From Paraurantiacibacter namhicola (GTDB lineage: Bacteria; Pseudomonadota; Alphaproteobacteria; Sphingomonadales; Sphingomonadaceae): a stretch of DNA of 64,000 bases. Under the pieces are notes generated by a model. That model saw only the letters and a program-made list of their open reading frames with translations, did no database searches and was not told where the DNA came from. Every line of letters begins with the position of its first letter. The first letter of the stretch is position 1. A program made the translations under genes and the position numbers. The stretch spans positions 2,155,001 to 2,219,000 of the forward strand of contig NZ_CP016545.1 of the NCBI RefSeq assembly GCF_001687545.1. The letters are read 5' to 3'. This document shows, one piece after another, positions 26,601-34,104 of the stretch.

Positions 26601-28751
26601 CGTTATCACCGCGTCGCAACCGGCCTTTCCGGCGAGGCCCGCCTGGGCCAACTGGGCGTGCAGGCCTTCGGCGCGAAGACCGGCACCCGCTTCCAGCGCG
26701 ACGAGATCCAGGGCCAAGGCATTTCCGGCCCCTATCGCCTCGGCAGCCGGGCCATCGTTCCCAATAGCGAGAGCGTCGTCATCGAAACGCGCGACCGCTT
26801 CCGCTCCGAGCTGGTCGTCGAGCGCCGCGAGCTGAGCCGCTTCGTCGATTACGATATCGACTTCCTGTCCGGCACCATCACTTTCAAGCAGCCGGTGCTG
26901 AGCCGCGACTTCGACCTGAACCCGCAGTTCATCGTGATCGATTACGAGACCGACACGCTGCGCGGCGGGCAGACCAATGCCGGTATCCGCGTCGACTGGA
27001 CCGATGCCGCGGACACGATCCGCATCGGCGCCACCGCCATCACCGACAAGGGCGATGGCCCGCGCACCGAAATCGGCGCCGTGGACCTGCGTGCCCGCAT
27101 CGGAACGGCCACGGAAGTGCGCGCAGAACTCGCCGCAAGCCACCGCGATGGCGACACGGCAACCGCATGGCTGGCCGAAGTCCGCCACCAGTCCGGCAAT
27201 CTCGACCTGTTGGCTTATGTCCAGTCGGTTGAGGCCGACTACGGCGTTGGCCAGCAAAGCGGCGCGGAACTGGGCCGCCGCAAGTTCGGCGTGGATGCCC
27301 GCATGCGCCTTGGCGAGCGATTCAGCCTGCTGGGCAGCGCATGGCAGGATGACAGCCTGACCGACAATGCCCGCCGCCGCGCCGCCCGCATCGAGCTCGG
27401 CTATTCCGCGCAGTCGAGCGACCTGCGCGTCGGCATCGCACATTTTGACGACCGCCTTGCCGACGGCAGCCGCAACCGCTCCACCGTGCTGGAAGCGGGC
27501 GCCACGCAGCGCCTGTTCCACGGCAAGCTGGAAGTCAGCGCCAGCACCTCCATGCCGCTCGGCTCGACCGAAAGCGTGGACCTGCCGCTGCGCCACCGCG
27601 TGGGCGCGCGCTTCGCGGTGACCAACAACGTGCGCGTGCTGGCTGATTACGAATACGCCGATGGCAATGGGTACAATGCAAGCACGCTGCGCGGCGGGTT
27701 CGAGATTGCCCCGTGGCGCGGCGGGCAGGTGGTCACCACCATCGGGAAGCAGGACATTGCCGAGCGCGGCGAGCGCAGCTTCGCCGCATTCGGGCTCGCC
27801 CAGACCCTGCAGGTCAGCCCTTCCCTGTCGCTGGATTTCACCTTTGACAGCAATTGGACGATCGACGGCAAGCCCGCGCTGGAAGACCTGGTCAATCCCG
27901 ACCAGCCCGCCTCCAGCGGTGGCCAATTCGGCCCCGGCGGCGCGCTGTTCGAGGACTTCACCGCAGTCACCCTGGGCGGATCCTGGCGCGAAGGCCCGTG
28001 GAGCGCCACGGCACGCGCCGAATATCGCGACGGTGAATTTGCCAATCGTTACGGCATCACGGTCGGCGCAATCCGCCAACTGGGCGATGGCAGCGTGCTG
28101 GGTTCGGGCCTCACCTGGACCCGCGCGAAGGGCGCGAATGGCGCATCGACCGAAGTGACCGACATTGCGCTGGCATGGGCGCATCGCCCGGCCGAGTCCG
28201 AATTCGCGTTCCTCAGCAAGATCGAATATCGCAGCGACAGCGTCACCGGCGCCGTTCTGGGCGAAACCGGCCCCGCGGGCCGCACCGCGCTGCTCGTGGA
28301 CGGCGATGCCGCCTCGCGCCGCCTGATTGGCAGCATTTCCACCAACTGGTCGCCCGAAGGCTTTGACGATGAGGACGGCCTGTATCGCCGCAGCGAGTTC
28401 GGCCTGTTCTTGGGCGCGCGCTACAATTTCGACCGCATGGGCGATTTCGACCTGTCGAGCACGGCTGTGCTGGCCGGTCTCGACGCGCGCTTCGGCATCG
28501 GCGAACGTATCGAACTGGGCGGCATGGCAACCGTGCGCGCCAACCTTGATGACGACACCGTCAGCTATGCCATCGGCCCGCAGATCGGCTTCGTGCCGGC
28601 AGACGATGTGCTGCTGACCGTGGGCTACAACTTCACGGGCTTTCGCGACCCCGATTTTTCCGGCATGCGCCATACCGATGAGGGGTTCTACGCCAGCGTG
28701 CGCATCAAGTTTGATGCCGACAGTTTCTCGTTCCTGGGGCTAGGCGAATGA
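23670..28751 (+). CDS. Giant exported protein: Ig/DUF11 domains plus outer-membrane beta barrel
   Basis: A 1,693-residue protein. The signal region (about 1-41) ends AGPANAQ. Residues 45-330 are Ig-like, with carboxypeptidase-regulatory-like inserts (VFDSETGEPVSGAVVTLID, about 228). A DUF11 unit lies at about 365-490 (VSVTITKQASRRQAQPGDAVFYTV). Residues 500-560 form another carboxypeptidase-like domain (DYEGRYHFDGVIPG). From about 855 the sequence becomes an outer-membrane barrel with alternating aromatic/hydrophobic strands; FVDYDIDFLSGTITFKQPV near 1056 recalls OMPs of the SprA type. It ends GFYASVRIKFDADSFSF. It may anchor or export the small DUF11 proteins encoded before and after it. Its stop overlaps the next start (ATGA). 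Confidence 0.8.
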   Translation: MRSRVAAHMMRDFGPSLRLMAAMLFGVLLPSLVSAGPANAQTIVNVANATWTDDGRQYDTRSNRVELTVEERQPEIRAFVPGPGPVLAITAPFCAGNSNSRAGGSGGAVTNIPATPTQSLRAGQELLFTVSLPSANRDPAVADSLEVVLTAPSGDRETLTIYETGPNTGLFAGSIATRRIPPAARPGDCVLSLLDGDVVTIGAVRPGGADVVLQTQVTVLADPFGVVFDSETGEPVSGAVVTLIDAVTGQPARVFAEDGVTPWPSTVISGQPITDAAGNVYPMPPGEYWFPLTDLGSYIIRIEPPAPYTAPSAQTPDQIALIRRPDGRSFVISDASYGGIFQLVDPTPVQIDIPLDRPGVSVTITKQASRRQAQPGDAVFYTVTVRNPDTGRAKRDVTVTDTPSPWLRPRMDSVRIDGAAAPGALSIAADNRSLVFALGDIPAGGQRRITYAMTVRADAPQGHAENEAEAVDSLGRSARTSASVEIQRDIIAGRMTIIGRITAGPCTQEEARIGIPGVRVMLEDGSFAITDYEGRYHFDGVIPGTHVVQASPMTLPEGGKFVDCTRSTRSAGSENSHFAIGQGGSLVVVDFHAAVPEAALADARLDAPEPAGTIALEEGAGETAHAAPQPMDWIGLGDGPDGWLAPAVDANPRAPAVRVAIRHRRDYSVRLLVDGRPVEPLSYDGMQKSPDAGFAVSMWRGVPLADERTVLTAEILDADGTVLSRSDRVVHFTNLPARVELLPAQSSLVADGRTRPVLAIRVLDRNGRPLRQGVSGEFTLNAPYESAEQVTRQQLSQLTRQGPSAARWTVQDDTGLALIELAPTMTSGSLQLTFRFDDGEVSREQQLDAWIAPGDLEWTVVGLAEGSIGARTVSEGMGRETNPASDLGDEARIAFYAKGPVADGLLVTFAYDSAKDEGDQRLLGTLDPQAYYTVFADASVRQFDAASRSKFYARIEGALFNVQYGDFETGFDETRLARYHRVATGLSGEARLGQLGVQAFGAKTGTRFQRDEIQGQGISGPYRLGSRAIVPNSESVVIETRDRFRSELVVERRELSRFVDYDIDFLSGTITFKQPVLSRDFDLNPQFIVIDYETDTLRGGQTNAGIRVDWTDAADTIRIGATAITDKGDGPRTEIGAVDLRARIGTATEVRAELAASHRDGDTATAWLAEVRHQSGNLDLLAYVQSVEADYGVGQQSGAELGRRKFGVDARMRLGERFSLLGSAWQDDSLTDNARRRAARIELGYSAQSSDLRVGIAHFDDRLADGSRNRSTVLEAGATQRLFHGKLEVSASTSMPLGSTESVDLPLRHRVGARFAVTNNVRVLADYEYADGNGYNASTLRGGFEIAPWRGGQVVTTIGKQDIAERGERSFAAFGLAQTLQVSPSLSLDFTFDSNWTIDGKPALEDLVNPDQPASSGGQFGPGGALFEDFTAVTLGGSWREGPWSATARAEYRDGEFANRYGITVGAIRQLGDGSVLGSGLTWTRAKGANGASTEVTDIALAWAHRPAESEFAFLSKIEYRSDSVTGAVLGETGPAGRTALLVDGDAASRRLIGSISTNWSPEGFDDEDGLYRRSEFGLFLGARYNFDRMGDFDLSSTAVLAGLDARFGIGERIELGGMATVRANLDDDTVSYAIGPQIGFVPADDVLLTVGYNFTGFRDPDFSGMRHTDEGFYASVRIKFDADSFSFLGLGE

Positions 28752-30916
28752 ACGCCGCGCAATCCCTGATGCGCGCCCTCGCGCGGCTGGTCCTGGCAGC
28801 GGGCATCGCGCTGTCGCTGTGGGCGGCACCTGCTGCCGCGCAGACGGAGACGATCGACTGGGGCGGCGCCGGCCTTGGCAATTTGACCGCAGCGCCGACG
28901 GATTTCACGGTGGCGGGCAGCGACGGCACCACCGTTCGCGTCACTTACAGCGCGCAGATCAATGGCGGCACCTTCGTGCCCAGCTATGGCGGCTTCCTGT
29001 CCTACTATAACCAGCAGATCGGCAGCGCCTTCCAACCCCTGCTGCTGAATTTCGACAATTCCAGCTACGATCCGAACGACAAGGTCACCACGATCTTCAA
29101 CCTGTCGGAGCCGGTGAAGAACCTGCAGTTCACGCTGACAGACATCGACAGCGGCACCTTCCGCGATGCGATGGAAGTGCAATACGACAATGGCGACGGC
29201 GTATGGCGCAATGCGGCCACAACCGCCTCGTTCTGGAGCGCGAATTCGGCCGTGCAGCGGACGTCCGATACGATCGTGAATGGCTGGACCGGCATCGCAA
29301 GCTCCGACACCACCGCCACGAATGGCGACCTGCGCTTTAATTTCGGCACGACATCGGTGAAGCGCATCCGCATTATCTATTTCAGCTACACCGGCACCGG
29401 CGACCCCAGCGGGCAATTCACCGGCATCTCGGATTTCAGCTATACGCGTCCGGCAGCCGATCTTTCGCTGGCAAAGATTGCCGTCAATGCCACCCCCGCG
29501 GCGGGCAGCAGCGCGACCTTCAGGCTGACGCTTTCCAACTCCGCGCAGTCCAGCCGCACGGCAACAGGCGTGGTGGTGCGCGACAGCCTGCCAGCCGGTT
29601 TCGTCTACACCGGACACACGGGTACGGGCACGTTCGACCCGTCCACGGGCGACTGGACCGTGGCCAGCATCGCCCCCGGCGCGAGCGTGACGCTGGACAT
29701 CACCGGCACGGTCAATGCCACGGCCGGTGCGCAGCTGACCAATACCGCAGAGGTGCGGACAAGCAGTACTTATGACCCAGATTCAACGCCGAACAATGGA
29801 TCGACGATCGAGGACGACTATGCCGCCGCGACGATGTCCGTATCCGGCGCGCGAACCGCCGGTACGCAGCCGCAGCTCGTCTGCACCAACGGGCAGGTGG
29901 TTTTCGACTGGGACCTGATCGCCTGGCCTGCAGGCTCGACTTCGCAAACCTATCCGCTGGCCAATCTGGGCAATATCGCCTTCAACATGGCCAATCCCGG
30001 AACCTGGTTGAATAACGCCACCGTCGGCGGGCAGTCGCCCACGCGCCAGAACGTGGTGCACGGCGGCACGAACCAGAATTCGCTGCTTCAGCTGGTGGAC
30101 ATGGCCAATACGACCGACGTCGTGACCACCACAGTGACCCTGCCCGCCCGGATGCAGGGTGCACAGTTCCGCATTTTCGACATCGATTACGCCGCCGGAC
30201 AATTCGCGGACCGGATCGTGGTGGAAGGCCGCCTGAACGGCGCAACCGTCATCCCAGTCCTGACCAATGGCGTGTCCAATTACGTCATCGGCAACACCGC
30301 CTATGGCGATGGCCCTTCGGATAGCGACAGCGCCAACGGCACGATCTGGGCCACCTTCTCGCAGCCGATCGACACGATCATCATCCGCTACGGCAACCAC
30401 GGCCTGGCGCCGACCAACCCGGGCCAGCAGGGCATCGCGATGCACGACATGACCTTCTGCCGGCCTGATACGAATTTGTCGGTGACGAAGGTCAGCACGA
30501 TCAACTCCGACCCGATCAACGGGACCGCGAATCCCAAGGCCATCCCCGGCGCGCTGGTCGATTACATCATCAGCGTACAGAACACCGGCATCTCGCCAAC
30601 CGATGTGAACACGGTCTCCATCATCGATTTCGGCCCGCCGGAGGCCAAGATGTGCTTCGATGCTGCCGGCAGCGGCACGCCTGTCACATTCACGCAAGGC
30701 TCGCCCGCTTCCGGCCTGACCTACACTTACGCCTCACTCACCGATGCGGGGGACAATCTGACATTCTCGAACGACGGCGGCTCGACATTCACCTACCAGC
30801 CCGTGCCCGATGCCGACGGATGCGACACGGCCATCACCCATTTCCGCATTCGTCCCACAGGCAGCTTCGCCGCAGGTAGCAGCTTCACCCTGCGCACACG
30901 CTACATGATCGAATAG
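28748..30916 (+). CDS. Large exported DUF11-repeat protein
   Basis: A 722-residue protein with a signal peptide (ends APAAAQ, about 32). Residues 35-225 and 375-570 are two similar beta-rich modules: each has a phrase like FTLTDIDSG or FRIFDIDYAAGQFADRIVVEG and ends before a DUF11 unit. DUF11 units start at about 240 (DLSLAKIAVNATPAAGSSATFRLTL) and about 577 (NLSVTKVSTINSDPING). It has no barrel or sortase-type signal. It is probably the longest displayed subunit or tip protein. The overlap with the barrel gene suggests the two are made together. Confidence 0.8.
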   Translation: MNAAQSLMRALARLVLAAGIALSLWAAPAAAQTETIDWGGAGLGNLTAAPTDFTVAGSDGTTVRVTYSAQINGGTFVPSYGGFLSYYNQQIGSAFQPLLLNFDNSSYDPNDKVTTIFNLSEPVKNLQFTLTDIDSGTFRDAMEVQYDNGDGVWRNAATTASFWSANSAVQRTSDTIVNGWTGIASSDTTATNGDLRFNFGTTSVKRIRIIYFSYTGTGDPSGQFTGISDFSYTRPAADLSLAKIAVNATPAAGSSATFRLTLSNSAQSSRTATGVVVRDSLPAGFVYTGHTGTGTFDPSTGDWTVASIAPGASVTLDITGTVNATAGAQLTNTAEVRTSSTYDPDSTPNNGSTIEDDYAAATMSVSGARTAGTQPQLVCTNGQVVFDWDLIAWPAGSTSQTYPLANLGNIAFNMANPGTWLNNATVGGQSPTRQNVVHGGTNQNSLLQLVDMANTTDVVTTTVTLPARMQGAQFRIFDIDYAAGQFADRIVVEGRLNGATVIPVLTNGVSNYVIGNTAYGDGPSDSDSANGTIWATFSQPIDTIIIRYGNHGLAPTNPGQQGIAMHDMTFCRPDTNLSVTKVSTINSDPINGTANPKAIPGALVDYIISVQNTGISPTDVNTVSIIDFGPPEAKMCFDAAGSGTPVTFTQGSPASGLTYTYASLTDAGDNLTFSNDGGSTFTYQPVPDADGCDTAITHFRIRPTGSFAAGSSFTLRTRYMIE

Positions 30917-30969
30917 GATCGGCGGCGCGATGGCAGCGACGCCAAGTACGGTTAGCGGCGTGAGGAAAA

Positions 30970-30988
30970 TGGCGGAGAGGGAGGGATT
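30970..30988. repeat. Left attachment site (att core)
   Basis: TGGCGGAGAGGGAGGGATT, 19 bases identical to 36948-36966, which is the 3' end of tRNA-Ser(CGA) read on the opposite strand. Identity stops abruptly on both sides. Direct repeats of a tRNA 3' end bracketing an integrase are the hallmark of tyrosine-recombinase integration. Confidence 0.85.
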
Positions 30989-31101
30989 GGCCTTCGCTTA
31001 CGCTACGGCCCTCTACGGCGCGATGCGCCTGCGAGTCCGAACCAAGGCTCCGTCCACCGCTCGCCGATCCGACATCGGCCCCGCCCTTCGGGCGAGGCCA
31101 C

Positions 31102-31115
31102 TGGCGGAGAGGGAG
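31102..31115. repeat. Third partial copy of the att core
   Basis: TGGCGGAGAGGGAG, the first 14 bases of the att core, in the same orientation as the other two copies. It probably records an earlier integration event or a secondary crossover site just inside the left end. Confidence 0.6.
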
Positions 31116-31208
31116 TCCCCCTAACGCACGCTCTTACAATTTGATTTTTCTTGATATTTTTTCGTGGCCAGAATCTTCTCCCACATTTTTTACCACGCTA
31201 AGGCCAGT

Positions 31209-31562
31209 TCACTCAGCTTCAGTAGGCCATTCGGTGTCAAATGTGGCAGGCACGTCGCCGCGTTGGTCAAAGGCCCCAGCCTCGCACCAATAGCCTAGGT
31301 CCGATTGGCGCTCGTAGGCGAGTTTCTCAGCAAGCGCGGCTACGTTCGCATTCAATGCCCGTGCGGCCATTCGGCAGTTCGCCAAGTTGTATTCCAGCCC
31401 ATCGGCGGCATCAAAGGTTGCGAAGTGAACGCGCATTGACCGTTCAACAGTCGAGTTTCGGTAAAGCGTGACCGGCTCTGCCACTAAGGACCCGCACCCA
31501 CCAAGTAAGAATATCGCGCTCAAAGACACCGTCACAGGCAATCGTCCTACCCGTCGTTTCAT
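31209..31562 (-). CDS. Small hypothetical lipoprotein
   Basis: A 117-residue protein. The N-terminus MKRRVGRLPVTVSLSAIFLLGGC is a lipoprotein signal with lipobox LLGGC (Cys 23). The mature part has two further Cys (NCRMAAR and GYWCEAG) that could form a disulfide, and no recognised domain. It is the outermost gene at the left end of the island. Role unknown. Confidence 0.7.
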   Translation of the reverse strand: MKRRVGRLPVTVSLSAIFLLGGCGSLVAEPVTLYRNSTVERSMRVHFATFDAADGLEYNLANCRMAARALNANVAALAEKLAYERQSDLGYWCEAGAFDQRGDVPATFDTEWPTEAE

Positions 31563-31582
31563 TCCCGTTTCCTCTCTCCGCT

Positions 31583-32194
31583 TCAGCCCAGCCGATCAAT
31601 CATCGCGGCCACCTCCACAGCGCATTCCGCATCCAGCCGCCAGTAATCGGCTAGGTGGCGCTGCCATGTGCGTTCCCACATACCTTTGGGCTTGGATATC
31701 GGTTGCTCCCACCCTTGGGTGCAGCCTAGCTTTTTTTGCAGCCGGAACAGCCGTGTGAACGGCTTGTCGCGCGCCGCGTCTCGCTGGGAATGATAGCCCA
31801 GCCTCCATACCTGCCGGGATGCAAATATGTCCCCGCCGGTTGGCAGATATAGTTTGCCGACGCGCCGCCCGCTTACCGGGCAATGCATCCACCATCGCTT
31901 CCCGCCAAAATGCGGCACGGTATGGGAAAGGCGCACAGTCTGGCGCACATCCCGCCGCTCGCCATGCGAAGCGTTTGTGAATGTTAATTCCAGCCGTTCC
32001 TGCCCAGCTTCATGCATGGCAGCGGTATAGCTAATAGATCCCGCTTCATTTCCGGCACGCGTCCAGCTTAGCGTGCCGCGAAAATGGCATCCCTCGCGCG
32101 CCCGCCCCGTCCGCAGCATCCACGCCAGATCGATGCGAAGCGAGCTGTCTGCCAATGGCCGTCCGCCGTATCGCCCCGATCCAAAACCGCCCAT
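31583..32194 (-). CDS. Element-borne protein with GGFGSGRYGGRP N-terminus
   Basis: A 203-residue cytosolic protein. Its N-terminus MGGFGSGRYGGRPLADSSLRIDL matches the style of conserved hypothetical proteins seen on proteobacterial mobile elements, from memory. The middle has CHFRGTL and WWMHCPVSGRRVGKLYLP, so a Cys/His metal site is possible. The C-terminus is Trp- and Arg-rich (FRLQKKLGCTQGWEQP, MWERTWQRHLADYWRL), which suggests nucleic-acid contact. I chose ATG 32194 because the GGFGSGR motif is normally N-terminal; ATG 32245 is an alternative. Function unknown. Confidence 0.72.
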   Translation of the reverse strand: MGGFGSGRYGGRPLADSSLRIDLAWMLRTGRAREGCHFRGTLSWTRAGNEAGSISYTAAMHEAGQERLELTFTNASHGERRDVRQTVRLSHTVPHFGGKRWWMHCPVSGRRVGKLYLPTGGDIFASRQVWRLGYHSQRDAARDKPFTRLFRLQKKLGCTQGWEQPISKPKGMWERTWQRHLADYWRLDAECAVEVAAMIDRLG

Positions 32195-32280
32195 GCCAGC
32201 GCCCCGATATTTTCCGAAAACATTAGGCAACTTATGCCATTTCATGTCAGCAATCAAAGCAGGCAACCGGGGATTTGTGG

Positions 32281-32961
32281 ATGCAAAAATCGCTAACGCT
32301 TGTCGCCGCCCTCGCACTGGCAGGCGGCTATTCAATCGCAGAGGCGCAAGTCTATTCGGGAAGCGCCGTTGCCGTGGATGGTGACACAATCCGCATAGGC
32401 GAGGAACGTATCCGCCTTGTCGGGATCGATGCGCCTGAGGCAAGCCAGTTTTGCGAAAGGGGCGGTGTCCAATGGCAGTGCGGGGCCGATGCGATTGCCT
32501 TGCTCGAAGCCCTTCTGGAACGTGGCCGGATTGAATGCAGGCAGATCGGCAGGGACATTTACCAGCGCGTCCTTGCAACCTGTAGCGTCGGCAGGCTGGA
32601 CCTGGCCGGGGAGATGGTAGGCAGCGGCTTGGCAATTGTGATCGATGAAAGCGATACGCTTCTGCTAGACCGGCAGGATGCAGCCCGTGGCGCTGGCCTT
32701 GGTATGTGGGGCGGAACATTCCAAAATCCGGCCGATTTTCGGGCCGATAAGACAACCCAGCTTGCTGTGCCCGCCCCCGCCCCTGCGCCCGTCGCGCGTC
32801 GGGATGCAACAGCCCAGCCCAGCCGCACCGTCTATTACCGCAATTGTAAAGAGGCGCGGGCGGCTGGCGCAGCCCCTATTTATCGTGGCCAGCCGGGTTA
32901 TCGCCCGGAAATGGATGGCGACAATGACGGGATTGCGTGCGAACCTTATCGCGGCAAGTAG
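32281..32961 (+). CDS. Secreted thermonuclease-like protein with Excalibur domain
   Basis: A 226-residue exported nuclease. The signal peptide ends SIAEAQ. The staphylococcal-nuclease domain has VDGDTIRIGEERIRLVGIDAPE (about 27-48), the family's calcium/Arg motif, then YQRVLATC (about 100) and GSGLAIV. A Pro/Ala linker leads to a C-terminal Excalibur domain with YYRNCKEARAAGAAP and the calcium loop DGDNDGIACEP. It degrades extracellular or periplasmic nucleic acid. It is the only plus-strand gene in the island and probably has its own promoter; ATG 32281 or the TTG at 32275 is the start. Confidence 0.88.
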   Translation: MQKSLTLVAALALAGGYSIAEAQVYSGSAVAVDGDTIRIGEERIRLVGIDAPEASQFCERGGVQWQCGADAIALLEALLERGRIECRQIGRDIYQRVLATCSVGRLDLAGEMVGSGLAIVIDESDTLLLDRQDAARGAGLGMWGGTFQNPADFRADKTTQLAVPAPAPAPVARRDATAQPSRTVYYRNCKEARAAGAAPIYRGQPGYRPEMDGDNDGIACEPYRGK

Positions 32962-33044
32962 CCTCGCGCGCGTGCGCGACGCGGGCGAAAAACTGTATTA
33001 GCGATTACGCGCCAGAAACGCACCGCCATGCACCCATACCGCCG

Positions 33045-33791
33045 TCAAGTTTGCGGCCCGCCCCGCCCTCGCGCCGCCGCGCCGATATTTTGCGTCCAGC
33101 CGCACCGCTTGCCGATGATACGCCCGCTGCAACCTGCCCGCGTCAAGCCAAGCCGCTTTCCGGTTTCCTGACTTCCTGCTTTCAGGAAATAGCGCAGCAC
33201 GTTCGCCGCATTCATCGCGTGCGCCTCGCCAGCCGCCGCATCGCCGCTCGGCAATCGCCCGCCGACTATTCGCACCCGGCTAACCCCTGCCCGCCATGTT
33301 CCGCCCGCCGTATCGATCCAGCGCCGCGTCCGGCCATGCAATCGCATCGCGGCTGGCAGGTGCAGCAGGATATGGACGTGCTCGCCCTTTTCGCTCGCCC
33401 GCTCCCGCACCCATAGGGCAGTCAGTGCGCCGCCCTCGCGCCGTGCCTGCTTGCTCGCCAGCGCCAGCACCTGCGACACAAATCGCGCCCCGTCATGCGC
33501 GGCAATGCCTGCCTTGCCATAGTGGATAATCCAGTGCCGCTGGAACGTGCGACCCGTCGCCAGAGCGAATGCCGCCGCATCCAGCATCCCTGCAACCTGC
33601 CTGTCAGTCAGCCCGTCGCTCGCCCGATCCGCCAGGTTGCGCGCGCCGCCCCAGCCACAAGCACGTTCGCAACTTGGACTATAGCTATAGTTAGCAAGCG
33701 CCGTGCCAGATCGGCGCGCCGCGGGGCTTTTCGCCATTTCCGCATCGGCGCGCCCAACGCGTGGCAGGTTAAAATCGCCCATCGCGGTCAA
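33045..33791 (-). CDS. HUH-endonuclease-like replication protein (candidate)
   Basis: A 248-residue basic protein. It contains EHVHILLHLP (about residues 136-145), which fits the His-hydrophobe-His motif of rolling-circle Rep/relaxase enzymes. Some 60 residues later VLRYFLKAGS has the Tyr-x-x-Lys arrangement of the catalytic Tyr motif. RHWIIHYGK (about 84) could supply the first motif. I do not recognise a named family, so the call rests on motif order. If right, it would nick DNA and start replication of the element. Met 19 (33737) is an alternative start. A perfect 14-bp palindrome lies within the 5' part of the gene. Confidence 0.6.
   Translation of the reverse strand: MTAMGDFNLPRVGRADAEMAKSPAARRSGTALANYSYSPSCERACGWGGARNLADRASDGLTDRQVAGMLDAAAFALATGRTFQRHWIIHYGKAGIAAHDGARFVSQVLALASKQARREGGALTALWVRERASEKGEHVHILLHLPAAMRLHGRTRRWIDTAGGTWRAGVSRVRIVGGRLPSGDAAAGEAHAMNAANVLRYFLKAGSQETGKRLGLTRAGCSGRIIGKRCGWTQNIGAAARGRGGPQT
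33678..33691. repeat. Perfect 14-bp palindrome in the HUH-like gene
   Basis: ACTATAGCTATAGT is self-complementary over all 14 bases and is A+T-rich in a G+C-rich gene. It encodes part of a Tyr/Ser-rich stretch. It could be an operator or a nicking/origin site for the protein encoded by the same gene. Confidence 0.4.
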
Positions 33792-33852
33792 GTTTCAAGT
33801 TTTGTTGGAAGGGGGCGCACGGTCCGGCTGGATCGATGCGCCCCACTTCGCT

Positions 33853-34104
33853 CTAAGCGGGCACGTTCGGCGCGATAGCATCGCGCCTGTCGGCATAGGA
33901 TTGCAGCGCATCGGCCAACGCCCGCACCTGTTCCGTGGGCAGCGTCACACCTTTCTGCGTCGGCTTGTCACCATGCTCGCCAGCCCACAGCCGCAGCTCG
34001 AAAAACCGCTTCCCGCGAAATTCGCGCTCCCCGGCTATCAGGCGACCATCGAACCTCGCCAGTTCCCACACGGGCGCGTCGGTAAATCCGGGAAGGCCGC
34101 TCAT
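33853..34104 (-). CDS. PC4/p15-like ssDNA-binding protein
   Basis: An 83-residue protein. The core PVWELARFDGRLIAG then EREFRGKRFFELRLWAG, and GVTLPTEQVRALADALQSY, follow the beta-strand/helix pattern of PC4-like domains (strand with REFxGK, strand with xxLRxW, then a helix after GxxL). PC4-like proteins bind single-stranded DNA as dimers. Its ATG at 34104 overlaps the stop of the winged-helix gene (ATGA). On a small replicating or integrating element, an ssDNA-binding role fits. Confidence 0.68.
   Translation of the reverse strand: MSGLPGFTDAPVWELARFDGRLIAGEREFRGKRFFELRLWAGEHGDKPTQKGVTLPTEQVRALADALQSYADRRDAIAPNVPA

Larger units (their letters stand above)
30917..31208. other. Non-coding left boundary of the integrative element
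   Basis: About 290 bp with no supported gene. It contains two partial copies of the tRNA-Ser 3' end (30970-30988 and 31102-31115) separated by 113 bp with short inverted repeats. A markedly A+T-rich segment follows (31136-31190). Confidence 0.7.

Noticed and set aside
26289-28673. A 794-codon open frame on the minus strand opposite the giant barrel gene
   Set aside because: It is the shadow of a long GC-rich gene: it has no family motif, signal or ribosome site, and its composition is that of antisense codons. The plus-strand frame has clear domains.
30970-31115. A second tRNA-Ser gene at the left end of the island
   Set aside because: Only the 3' acceptor/T-arm portion is present; no anticodon or D arm follows.
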